DNA from: Candidatus Syntropharchaeum sp.
Lineage (GTDB): Archaea; Halobacteriota; Syntropharchaeia; Alkanophagales; Methanospirareceae
Reading direction: 5' to 3'
Assembly (NCBI GenBank): GCA_016782355.1
Contig: JADHYP010000022.1
Coordinates: 1 to 12,370, forward strand
DNA: 12,370 nt
Shown: one piece after another, positions 7,459 to 12,370 of the stretch
How positions within the stretch are numbered: the first letter of the stretch is position 1
How the letters are laid out: every line of letters starts with the position of its first letter
Position numbers and translations under genes: made by a program
The notes under the pieces: model-generated
Told to the model about the DNA's origin: nothing
The model's input: the letters and a program-made list of their open reading frames with translations, nothing else
Database searches by the model: none

Positions 7459-8094
7459 TCAATTAAATGCACTCCTTAGTTCTTTTATCTTTTCTTCACC
7501 TACTTCCTCATACTTTTCCTTCCTTATCACCACCACTTGCATATCCCCTCCCGAGGCACTGTCTCTTTTCATCGCGGAATGTAGTGCCTGTATTGCAAGC
7601 GATATCCCTTCTTCCAGCGGCATGCCCTTTGAATACCTGTCCTCAAGCACGCCGTATGCAATAGGAGAACCCGAGCCAGTAGCTGCTATCTCTTTCTCAT
7701 CGGTATTGCCTCCAAAAGGGTCTATCGAAAATATATGCGCACCGTTCCTGTCTATACCCCCTACCAGAAGTTGCACAATATACGGAAACATCCGCTGACC
7801 GCTCAGCACGTTGGATAACAGCGTTGTCATCGCTTTTACGCTCATAGGCTCTTGCCTTCTTATCTTATAAAGCTTCGCCTCCACTGATATTAGCCGAACC
7901 AATGTCTGTGCATCTCCCACTATCCCCGCCGTTGTCATTCCCATTCGCTCATCCACACGATATATCTTCTTCGCCGCCCTGGAAGCGATAAACGAACCCA
8001 TCGTCGCACGCTTCTCACTCGCCAGCACTACACCGCCACCGCATATTAAACCAACGGTGGTCGTCCCTTTCTTTACCTGGTCCATTATTTCCAT
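7459..8094 (-). CDS. psmB: Archaeal 20S proteasome beta subunit
   Basis: The product is a 211-aa N-terminal nucleophile hydrolase that forms the inner rings of the 20S proteasome and cuts unfolded proteins. A short propeptide of ten residues (or seven from the second Met) ends in Gly before the catalytic Thr11, which is Thr1 of the mature chain (KKG|TTTVG). Counting from Thr1, Glu17 and Lys33 fall where the active site needs them (LASEKRATMG; RAAKKIY). GDAQTLVR, TGSGSPIAYGVLE and RDSASGGD complete the fold and catalytic tetrad region. The start lies 3 nt after the nikR stop and a GGGGG element lies 10 nt upstream, so it is translated from the operon mRNA. No alpha subunit or PAN ATPase is in the window. 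The subunit appears catalytically intact. Confidence 0.97.
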   Translation of the reverse strand: MEIMDQVKKGTTTVGLICGGGVVLASEKRATMGSFIASRAAKKIYRVDERMGMTTAGIVGDAQTLVRLISVEAKLYKIRRQEPMSVKAMTTLLSNVLSGQRMFPYIVQLLVGGIDRNGAHIFSIDPFGGNTDEKEIAATGSGSPIAYGVLEDRYSKGMPLEEGISLAIQALHSAMKRDSASGGDMQVVVIRKEKYEEVGEEKIKELRSAFN

Positions 8095-8097
8095 TAT

Positions 8098-8520
8098 TCA
8101 TATTCCCCCATGCGTTGTTGTCAGCTTCACGTGTTTTACACCTTTCAAGCTCATTATAGCTTCCGCCAATTCCTTTATCCGCTTCGCCTCTCCTTTCATC
8201 ACTACTACCTCAAAACAATTTTCTTCATCGAGATGAATGTGCGTTGACGTTCTTATCATACCCAGAAAATGGTGCTGCACCTCTGTTAGCTCATCTCCTA
8301 ATCCCCTCTGGCTGTGGTCATAGAGATATGTTATGGTTCCTATCTCCTCACCTGTTTCACGCTCCATCCATTCGTATTCCACTATATAGGCTCTAATCGC
8401 ATCCCTTATCCCTTCCGACCTCGAGGAATACCCCCTCCCGCCTATTATTCCATCAAACTTATTCAACAGATTCGAGGGCAAAGATACTCCGATTCGTGTC
8501 AATCCACGCTCTTCTTCCAT
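8098..8520 (-). CDS. nikR: NikR-type nickel-responsive ribbon-helix-helix regulator
   Basis: The 140-aa product starts with a ribbon-helix-helix DNA-binding domain (TRIGVSLPSNLLNKFDGII, residues 8-26, then the helix RSEGIRDAIRAYI). An ACT-like metal domain follows. The four square-planar nickel ligands of E. coli NikR (His76, His87, His89, Cys95) have counterparts with the same spacing: His83, His94, His96 and Cys102 (VQHHF, STHIHLDEENCFEV). The protein should therefore sense nickel and repress uptake genes, although no nickel transporter is in this window. It lies 17 nt after ribL and 3 nt before psmB, with GGAG 6 nt before the ATG. Its place inside a proteasome operon is unusual. CopG-type regulators without metal sensing are an alternative, but the complete ligand set argues against that. 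Confidence 0.92.
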   Translation of the reverse strand: MEEERGLTRIGVSLPSNLLNKFDGIIGGRGYSSRSEGIRDAIRAYIVEYEWMERETGEEIGTITYLYDHSQRGLGDELTEVQHHFLGMIRTSTHIHLDEENCFEVVVMKGEAKRIKELAEAIMSLKGVKHVKLTTTHGGI

Positions 8521-8537
8521 TTTTTTCTCCTACGATT

Positions 8538-8954
8538 TCAATAATATCCTATATGTTTTATTATCTCTTCAACCTTACAAAAAGCATTTGAATTATGCTT
8601 CTTTATACGAATGACTTTCGAGTGGAAGCCTCGCTTCCTGAGTTCCTGCTCCAACTCTCCCTCATCGAAATCCTGGTCATATCCTATTGCTATTATGTCT
8701 GGCTTTATACTATATAAAGGTTCATATATATCTTTTTCGCTACCCAACATCGCTTCGTCCACCACTTTCAATGCCGAAACCATCTTCAATCTCTGCTCCT
8801 CCGGTATAATCGGCGTTCTTTTCCTCTTCTTCACGTTTACGTCGCGCCCAACAATGACAAAAAGCTCATCACCCAGCTTCTTCGCTTCCTCCAGATAAAG
8901 CAAATGCCCCGGATGGAGTATTTCAAACGTTCCGGTTGCTAAAACCCTTACCAT
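8538..8954 (-). CDS. ribL: FAD synthase RibL-type nucleotidyltransferase
   Basis: The 138-aa product is of the cytidylyltransferase/adenylyltransferase (HIGH-type) family. RVLATGTFEILHPGHLLYL (residues 3-21) holds the nucleotide-binding HxGH motif as HPGH at 14-17. PIIPEEQRLKMVSALK (48-63) and KPDIIAIGYDQDFDE (84-98) match the archaeal RibL group typified by MJ1179. RibL adds AMP to FMN to make FAD. Its start overlaps the end of the JAMM gene by 7 nt, with a strong site GGAGG (8964-8968) inside that gene. The two are therefore translationally coupled. A CDP-alcohol-forming cytidylyltransferase is the alternative; the length and the IPEEQR segment favour RibL. Confidence 0.85.
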   Translation of the reverse strand: MVRVLATGTFEILHPGHLLYLEEAKKLGDELFVIVGRDVNVKKRKRTPIIPEEQRLKMVSALKVVDEAMLGSEKDIYEPLYSIKPDIIAIGYDQDFDEGELEQELRKRGFHSKVIRIKKHNSNAFCKVEEIIKHIGYY

Positions 8955-9367
8955 AACTGTTCTCCTCCTACCTCCAAATCCTTCTCCACTATTTCCAGCT
9001 CTCTCTCTTCTCCTTTTGAATTATAACATCTCCAACTATCCTCCTCATAAGGATAAAAAGTTATGATATGACAATTTCCCGTTTTGGAAAACGTCAACAA
9101 ATCCTGCTCTGATGGGCGCATAGCTGCGGGATGCGGGTGGCTATGAACCGACCCTACGTAGTCAAGACCCATTGGCATCATATCCAGCCGTATAATTGCA
9201 TTTTCATCTGACGAAACCGTGCCGGGGAGGAAAAAAACGTCGGTTATGACATCCGCATCGGCGCATAACATGCCAATGAACTCCCTCGGGTGATTAGATT
9301 TGCTCACTTCCAGGATGAACCCCAAAGTATCCTTTACTATTCCCACAATTTTCCTTCCTTTACTCAT
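8948..9367 (-). CDS. JAMM/MPN+ metalloprotease
   Basis: The product is a 139-aa single-domain protein. The zinc site of the JAMM family is complete: Glu29 (PREFIG), His75 and His77 (SVHSHPHP), Ser86 and Asp89 (RPSEQDLL). The spacing fits the E...HxH...SxxD signature. Archaeal homologues such as HvJAMM1 remove ubiquitin-like SAMP proteins from targets, and others free SAMPs for sulfur transfer. The gene sits in one run with psmB, so a role upstream of the proteasome is plausible but inferred. It is 20 nt after mfnD and overlaps ribL by 7 nt. I see no good Shine-Dalgarno site before its ATG. The substrate is unknown; no SAMP gene or E1-like enzyme lies in the window. Confidence 0.87.
   Translation of the reverse strand: MSKGRKIVGIVKDTLGFILEVSKSNHPREFIGMLCADADVITDVFFLPGTVSSDENAIIRLDMMPMGLDYVGSVHSHPHPAAMRPSEQDLLTFSKTGNCHIITFYPYEEDSWRCYNSKGEERELEIVEKDLEVGGEQLW
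8964..8968 (-). promoter_or_regulatory. Shine-Dalgarno site of ribL inside the JAMM gene
   Basis: Minus-strand TAGGAGGAGA lies 9 nt before the ribL ATG at 8954, within the last codons of the upstream gene. It settles the choice of start and implies coupled translation across the 7-nt overlap. Confidence 0.7.
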
Positions 9368-9387
9368 TTAAACCCGTTTAGAACTAA

Positions 9388-10299
9388 CTAAGAAAGTTTT
9401 AGAATAAAACGTCCTTCTGTTTTCACCTCCTCTTCCAGCGGCAAAGTTCCGAATCTCGCTCTCAATATCAGCTCCGCGACCTCGTAATTTAACACCTTTG
9501 CTATTCCTACTATGGACGTCGTAGGTCTTGGGTTTATATCCACAACGTATGCCGTGCCATCATCTCCCAATACGAAATCTATCCCCACGTATCCTTTGCA
9601 TCGAAGCATGGTTACGACCTTCTTACTTGTATTCATTATCTCACGCTCTGCATCCCGTCCTACGAAATAAGGCACTAATCCTCCTTCATATCTCAGCCTT
9701 CCCCCCTCCAGCCTCATAAATTGCTTGTTTATCGTCAGTGGTAACACAGAAGAAACCCCAACTACTACGCTACTGCTTATATCCTCACCTTTTATAAATT
9801 CCGTTATGATATAATCCTGGTTATCGTCATAAAAAAATGCCGCCTCTTGGTTTCCTTTTCCATTCAGTATAAAGACGTTTTCCGATGCACAGCCATATCT
9901 CGGCTTCTTTACATATTCTCCTTTTCCCATCTCGCTATCGAGCACAATCCCCGGCACGGGTATTCCGGTATCCTTCAAAATTTTTGTCGCCTCCATCTTG
10001 TCAGCACATATTTTTACGCACTCCGAGGGACAGCCTAAATTAACAGTATTCGATTCCACGAGCTCTGTAAGTTCGCAGAGTCTATCATCAGGGGCAATAA
10101 CGATGCCGGCATCGCTTTCCTTCGAGAGCTTATCCACCGCCGCTTCAAAATCATCTTCCGCCTCCGGATAGACAACTTCATTACCAATTCTCTCAAAGCT
10201 CCTTCTTAGCGTTGTAAGCATCTCCTTCCCTTCTCTCAATAAAGAACCGCTTTTCCCTTCGCCCCCGCCTACTGCATACTCCGCCACCATTATCCGCAT
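9388..10299 (-). CDS. mfnD: Tyramine-L-glutamate ligase, methanofuran biosynthesis (ATP-grasp)
   Basis: The product is a 303-aa ATP-grasp enzyme resembling M. jannaschii MJ0815 (MfnD), which joins tyramine to glutamate in an ATP-dependent step of methanofuran synthesis. Visible features are an N-terminal domain starting RIMVAEYAVGGG, LREGKEML (21-28), NLGCPSECVKICADKMEATK (87-106), the ATP lysine segment YVKKPRYGCASENVF (129-143), the adenine-side acidic segment ITEFIKGEDIS (165-175), and the metal-binding end YVVDINPRPTTS (251-262). The arrangement and length match the family. It starts one base after the stop of the repeat-protein gene, with no clear Shine-Dalgarno site, so translation probably depends on that gene. 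A methanofuran enzyme points to C1 metabolism through the Wood-Ljungdahl/methanogenesis route. Another amino-acid ligase of the same fold is possible. Confidence 0.88.
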   Translation of the reverse strand: MRIMVAEYAVGGGEGKSGSLLREGKEMLTTLRRSFERIGNEVVYPEAEDDFEAAVDKLSKESDAGIVIAPDDRLCELTELVESNTVNLGCPSECVKICADKMEATKILKDTGIPVPGIVLDSEMGKGEYVKKPRYGCASENVFILNGKGNQEAAFFYDDNQDYIITEFIKGEDISSSVVVGVSSVLPLTINKQFMRLEGGRLRYEGGLVPYFVGRDAEREIMNTSKKVVTMLRCKGYVGIDFVLGDDGTAYVVDINPRPTTSIVGIAKVLNYEVAELILRARFGTLPLEEEVKTEGRFILKLS

Positions 10300-10300
10300 T

Positions 10301-11452
10301 TTATTTTTCTACTGCCGGTGCAAGCGTTTTCACATGCTCAACGAGCTTTGCTAACGCAAGGAGTATATTCACGAAATAGTCATTATGCAGGGATTTGCCC
10401 AAATCTTTCTCCCAGCTCTTCTTAATAGCAATAAATCGTTTCTCCGTCGTTTCCGATATTTTGTCAATGCCGGAGGAATAAACAGCCGCTTCAGCCACAC
10501 CCTCGACTTTTTTCACTTCTTCCTTTCTCCCTCTTCGCAATCCCGTAAGTGGATAGCCCATTGTGTTTATCGCTCTCGTCACTGATGATATCTTTATCGG
10601 ATTCTCTCTTATCTTGTTCTCCGCCTCCAGGATATCCTCTACCGTTATCGTTCCTTTCTCTATCCTTTCGTGGTATTTCTGCATCCAATCAGGTCCTCGC
10701 ACGGGTCTTCCAGGCTCTTTTCCCTTTTCAACGAATCCCGCATCTCTCACACCGACTTCTTCACTCTTCCCTCTTCGCAATCCCGTAAGTGGATAGCCCA
10801 TTGCACTTATCGCTCTCGTCACTGTTATCAGCTTTATTGGCACCGCCCTTATCCTGTTCTCCTCTTCCAGAATATCCTCTGCCGTTATCGTTCCTTTCTC
10901 TATCCTTTCGCGGTATTTCTGCATCCAACCCGGTCCTCGCTCTATTCTTCCGGGTTCTGCGCTCTCTTTAACCGGCTCCTCCCTTTTCTCCTCTCTCACA
11001 CCGGCTTCTTCACTCTTCCCTCTTCGCAATCCCGTAAGTGGATAGCCCAGTGCATTTATCGCTCTCGTCACTGTTATCAGCCTTATTGGCACCGCCCTTA
11101 TCCTGTTCTCCTCTTCCAGAATATCTTCTGCCGTTATCGCCTTTTTCTCTATCCTTTCACGGTATTTCTGCATCCAACCCGGTCCTCGCTCTGTTCTTCC
11201 GGGTTCTGCGCTCTCTTTAACCGGCTCCTCCTTTTTCTCCTCTCTCACACCGGCTTCTTCACTCTTCCCTCTTCGCAATCCCGTAAGTGGATAGCCCATT
11301 GCACTTATCGCTCTCGTCACTGACGATATCTTTATCGGCTCCTCTCTCTCCTTGTTCTCCACTTCCAGAATATCCTCTACCGTTATTGCCCCTTTTTCTA
11401 TCCTTTCCTTGTATTTCAGTATCCAACTCGGTGCTCTCTCTATCCTCCCCAT
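10301..11452 (-). CDS. Four-fold repeat protein, possible nucleic-acid binder, family not recognised
   Basis: The 383-aa product contains four copies of a domain of about 60 residues, starting near residues 7, 90, 173 and 253. Each follows the pattern W-(M)QKY-ERIEKG-IT-EDILE-EN-IR-PI-VTRAI-AMGYPLTGLRRG (the Trp residues are W10, W93, W176 and W256). The periods are 83, 83 and 80 residues, with Glu/Lys-rich linkers. The tail from about 325 to 383 is a different helical domain (SETTEKRFIAIKKSWEKDLG) that resembles none of the repeats. The segment VTRAISAMGYPLTGLRRG looks like a recognition helix plus basic arm, so DNA or RNA binding is my inference. I do not recognise the family. GGTGA precedes the ATG, which fixes the start. 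It is the first gene of the mfnD-JAMM-ribL-nikR-psmB run, one base before mfnD. Confidence 0.85.
   Translation of the reverse strand: MGRIERAPSWILKYKERIEKGAITVEDILEVENKEREEPIKISSVTRAISAMGYPLTGLRRGKSEEAGVREEKKEEPVKESAEPGRTERGPGWMQKYRERIEKKAITAEDILEEENRIRAVPIRLITVTRAINALGYPLTGLRRGKSEEAGVREEKREEPVKESAEPGRIERGPGWMQKYRERIEKGTITAEDILEEENRIRAVPIKLITVTRAISAMGYPLTGLRRGKSEEVGVRDAGFVEKGKEPGRPVRGPDWMQKYHERIEKGTITVEDILEAENKIRENPIKISSVTRAINTMGYPLTGLRRGRKEEVKKVEGVAEAAVYSSGIDKISETTEKRFIAIKKSWEKDLGKSLHNDYFVNILLALAKLVEHVKTLAPAVEK
10522..11446 (-). repeat. Four in-frame DNA repeats (249, 249 and 240 bp periods)
   Basis: The coding repeats are also repeats at the DNA level. Plus-strand units starting TTCCCTCTTCGC recur at 10767, 11016 and 11265, with a shorter-period copy near 10527. 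The units at 10767-11015 and 11016-11264 differ at only about eleven positions by eye, while the outer units are more diverged. The middle pair therefore looks like the most recent duplication. Confidence 0.85.
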
Positions 11453-11497
11453 CTCGTCACCTTTCCCTTCATTTCTCTCATTCTTTAACTATAATCT

Positions 11498-11515
11498 ATA
11501 ACATATTTATGTTAT
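11498..11515. promoter_or_regulatory. Palindrome over divergent TATA elements
   Basis: The perfect inverted repeat ATAACAT-attt-ATGTTAT has a TATA-like core readable on both strands (CATATTTATG / CATAAATATG). It is about 54 nt upstream of the minus-strand repeat-protein ATG (11452) and about 55 nt upstream of the plus-strand micro-ORF start at 11561. TBP binding here would start transcription about 25 nt away on either side and leave room for the Shine-Dalgarno site of each gene. The symmetry could also be an operator for a dimeric regulator. Confidence 0.5.
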
Positions 11516-11546
11516 GCATCAAAAAGAAACTATAAAATCAAAAAAA

Positions 11547-11555
11547 GGTGGTGAT
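11547..11555 (+). promoter_or_regulatory. Strong Shine-Dalgarno site before a non-canonical start
   Basis: GGTGGTGAT is a near-perfect match to the archaeal anti-Shine-Dalgarno complement (GGAGGTGAT). It is not followed by any ATG, GTG or TTG at normal distance. Five bases after it comes ATT at 11561, which opens the basic micro-ORF. Confidence 0.6.
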
Positions 11556-11560
11556 TTCAA

Positions 11561-11647
11561 ATTCCCTGCGGAAAGAAGAGAAAGATAGCAAAGATGCGGA
11601 AGCACAAGTTGAAGAAGAGAAGGAAGAAGATGAGGTATAAGAAGTAA
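11561..11647 (+). CDS. Basic 28-aa ribosomal-protein-like microprotein (AURKAIP1/COX24, mS38-like), ATT start
   Basis: From ATT at 11561 to TAA at 11645-11647 the frame encodes 28 residues, more than half Lys or Arg: (M)PCGKKRKIAKM, then RKHKLKKRRKKMRYKK. The pattern, including the opening MP-x-GKKRK and the HK-x-KKR centre, resembles the tiny AURKAIP1/COX24-domain proteins of bacteria and mitochondrial mS38, from memory. It also recalls eL41. The stop at 11552-11554 is upstream in frame, so the protein cannot start earlier. The only ATG lies at 11594 and would give 17 residues, losing the conserved-looking opening. The strong Shine-Dalgarno site 5 nt before ATT supports the longer form. It is followed by aIF5A and an elongation-factor-like gene, a fitting translation context. 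A role as a small rRNA-binding ribosomal protein is inferred. Confidence 0.6.
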   Translation: MPCGKKRKIAKMRKHKLKKRRKKMRYKK

Positions 11648-11699
11648 GCTGTGGGGGCAGAAGTTTTCCCGCTTTCTATCCCACTCGCTGCATTTTTTT
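11647..11699 (+). terminator. Possible intrinsic terminator after the micro-ORF
   Basis: GTGGG (11651-11655) pairs with CCCAC (11680-11684). AGC/GCT extends the stem below a small bulge (11647-11649 with 11687-11689). The hairpin is followed by a run of seven T from 11693. The loop is large (24 nt), so the T-run itself, the usual archaeal termination signal, may matter more than the fold. Confidence 0.4.
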
Positions 11700-11797
11700 C
11701 TTATCTTTTATTTTTATCACGCCATATTCGTTGTAACTTCTTATGCATACTTCTTACTGTTTCCTCCAGCATAAATTGCCGTCAATTCAACGAAAAG

Positions 11798-11813
11798 GAT
11801 TTATTTAAATAAA
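11798..11813 (+). promoter_or_regulatory. BRE/TATA promoter of aIF5A
   Basis: GATTTATTTAAATA, preceded by the purine-rich CGAAAAG, is a good archaeal BRE plus TATA box. It contains the 14-bp palindrome TTTATTTAAATAAA (11800-11813). The expected transcription start is near 11832, giving a leader of about 30 nt that includes the purine-rich GGGGGAG at 11843-11849 as Shine-Dalgarno site, 11 nt before the ATG. Confidence 0.6.
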
Positions 11814-11860
11814 GAGTATTAAAAGAACGACAAGAAAAAGACGGGGGAGAAAGATAAAAT

Positions 11861-12250
11861 ATGAAGGAGCTAACAGAGGTAAGGACGTTAAAAGAAGGGA
11901 GATACGCTGTTATGGATGATGAGCCGTGCACAATAATGAGTATAACGACCTCAAAGCCGGGGAAGCATGGAGCGGCGAAAGCGAGGATAGAAGGGATGGG
12001 GGTATTTGATTCGCAAAAAAGGACGGCAATTCAGCCTGTTACTTCGAAGATGTACGTGCCAATGATAGAGCGGAAGAGTGGTCAAGTGCTTTCCGTTTTG
12101 GATGATACTGCGCAAGTTATGGACCTTGAGGACTATTCAACGATAGAAATAAAAATACCGAAGGAATTGAAGGATAAGGGGCGGATTGAGCCGGGTAAGG
12201 AGATACCTTTTTTACATTATGAGGGAAAATACAAGATAGATGTGAAATAA
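11861..12250 (+). CDS. eif5a: Translation initiation factor 5A (aIF5A)
   Basis: The product is 129 aa, the usual archaeal length. aIF5A binds the ribosomal E site and helps peptide-bond formation at stalling sequences. An N-terminal SH3-like domain carries the hypusination loop TTSKPGKHGAAKARIE (residues 29-44), with Lys35 as the residue that is converted to hypusine or deoxyhypusine. A C-terminal OB-fold domain follows (about 66-129; MYVPMIERKSGQVLSVLDD onwards). No deoxyhypusine synthase is in the window. The ATG at 11861 has a purine-rich site upstream and a strong TATA box. The elongation-factor-like gene begins 27 nt after the stop, probably in the same transcript. Confidence 0.97.
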   Translation: MKELTEVRTLKEGRYAVMDDEPCTIMSITTSKPGKHGAAKARIEGMGVFDSQKRTAIQPVTSKMYVPMIERKSGQVLSVLDDTAQVMDLEDYSTIEIKIPKELKDKGRIEPGKEIPFLHYEGKYKIDVK

Positions 12251-12277
12251 TAAGAATAATAAAAAGGGGGGGATGAA

Positions 12278-12370
12278 ATGGTTGAGAAGAAAACGATAGG
12301 GAGAATTACGCATTATTTCTCGGGGGTAGGCGTTGCGGTGGTAGAGCTGAGTGATGATATAAAGATGGGG
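12278..12370 (+). CDS. Translation elongation factor-like protein (5' part, cut by window edge)
   Basis: The first 31 codons run from ATG at 12278 to the window end without a stop: MVEKKTIGRITHYFSGVG, then VAVVELSDDIKMG. The GRITHYF...VAVVEL pattern matches the start of the small archaeal proteins annotated as translation elongation factor-like, which correspond to an EF-Tu/EF-1A domain 2 beta barrel without the GTPase domain. Their role is not established. An earlier ATG at 12273 is in a different frame and stops after eight codons, so 12278 is preferred. A run of seven G just upstream serves as the Shine-Dalgarno site. It is 27 nt after aIF5A. The assignment rests on a short stretch. Confidence 0.7.
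   Translation, partial: MVEKKTIGRITHYFSGVGVAVVELSDDIKMG

Noticed and set aside
10670..11323. Plus-strand 217-aa ORF with repeated LPSSQSRKWIAHC peptides
   Set aside because: It is antisense to the four-fold repeat protein. The repetition is inherited from the real minus-strand gene, which has a ribosome site and a charged, sensible composition.
11594..11647. Micro-ORF read as an eL41-like 17-aa protein from the ATG at 11594
   Set aside because: It is too short even for eL41 (about 25 aa), lacks the Trp-containing start of that family and has no well-placed ribosome site. The ATT-started 28-aa form explains the strong Shine-Dalgarno site better.
11648..11800. Possible tRNA or small structured RNA after the micro-ORF
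   Set aside because: No cloverleaf, no T-loop GTTCRA motif and no C/D or H/ACA boxes could be found. Only a large-loop hairpin with a T-run is seen, recorded as a weak terminator.

Overview
The window reads as a euryarchaeal chromosome segment, probably from a methanogen-related or ANME-1-like lineage. Supporting evidence is archaeal TATA-type promoters and GGAGG-type Shine-Dalgarno sites, archaea-specific genes (FttA/aCPSF1, hypusinated aIF5A, RibL, ADH synthase), and MfnD, a methanofuran-biosynthesis enzyme. The lineage is an inference; no rRNA is present.

Layout from left to right. (1) Positions 1-575 hold the trailing part of a CRISPR array: eight 37-bp repeats and seven spacers of 36-45 bp. 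The repeat 3' ends (ATTGAAAC) imply transcription to the right, so the leader and any cas genes lie outside the window. (2) Positions 576-1345 are a decayed intergenic zone. It holds two directly repeated blocks of about 100 bp, a 9-bp hairpin that recurs, and between them a broken minus-strand gene of a coiled-coil plus nuclease-type family whose catalytic middle is missing. (3) Positions 1346-4310 carry a minus-strand pair: a secreted/membrane-anchored protein followed by a 718-aa tubulin/FtsZ-superfamily GTPase. (4) Positions 4311-4548 are intergenic and end in an eleven-unit heptamer array that touches the next stop codon. (5) Positions 4549-11452 carry a long minus-strand run. In transcription order it is a four-fold repeat protein of unknown function, mfnD, a JAMM metalloprotease, ribL, nikR, psmB, fttA and ADH synthase. 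The first six are tightly packed (gaps of 1-20 nt or overlaps) and are probably one operon. fttA and the synthase follow after short gaps and may have their own promoters. (6) Positions 11453-11860 form a divergent promoter region that also holds a 28-codon, very basic micro-ORF. That ORF appears to start with ATT and resembles the AURKAIP1/COX24 (mS38-like) ribosomal proteins. (7) aIF5A and the start of a translation elongation factor-like gene run rightwards to the edge.

Functionally the minus-strand run mixes protein turnover (20S proteasome beta subunit, JAMM isopeptidase), transcription termination/RNA 3'-end formation (FttA), cofactor synthesis (methanofuran, FAD), aromatic precursor synthesis and nickel-responsive regulation. 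The right end is a translation cluster. The items most worth a second look are the ATT-started micro-ORF, the four-fold repeat protein, the tubulin-like GTPase with its membrane partner, and the repeat-flanked broken gene.
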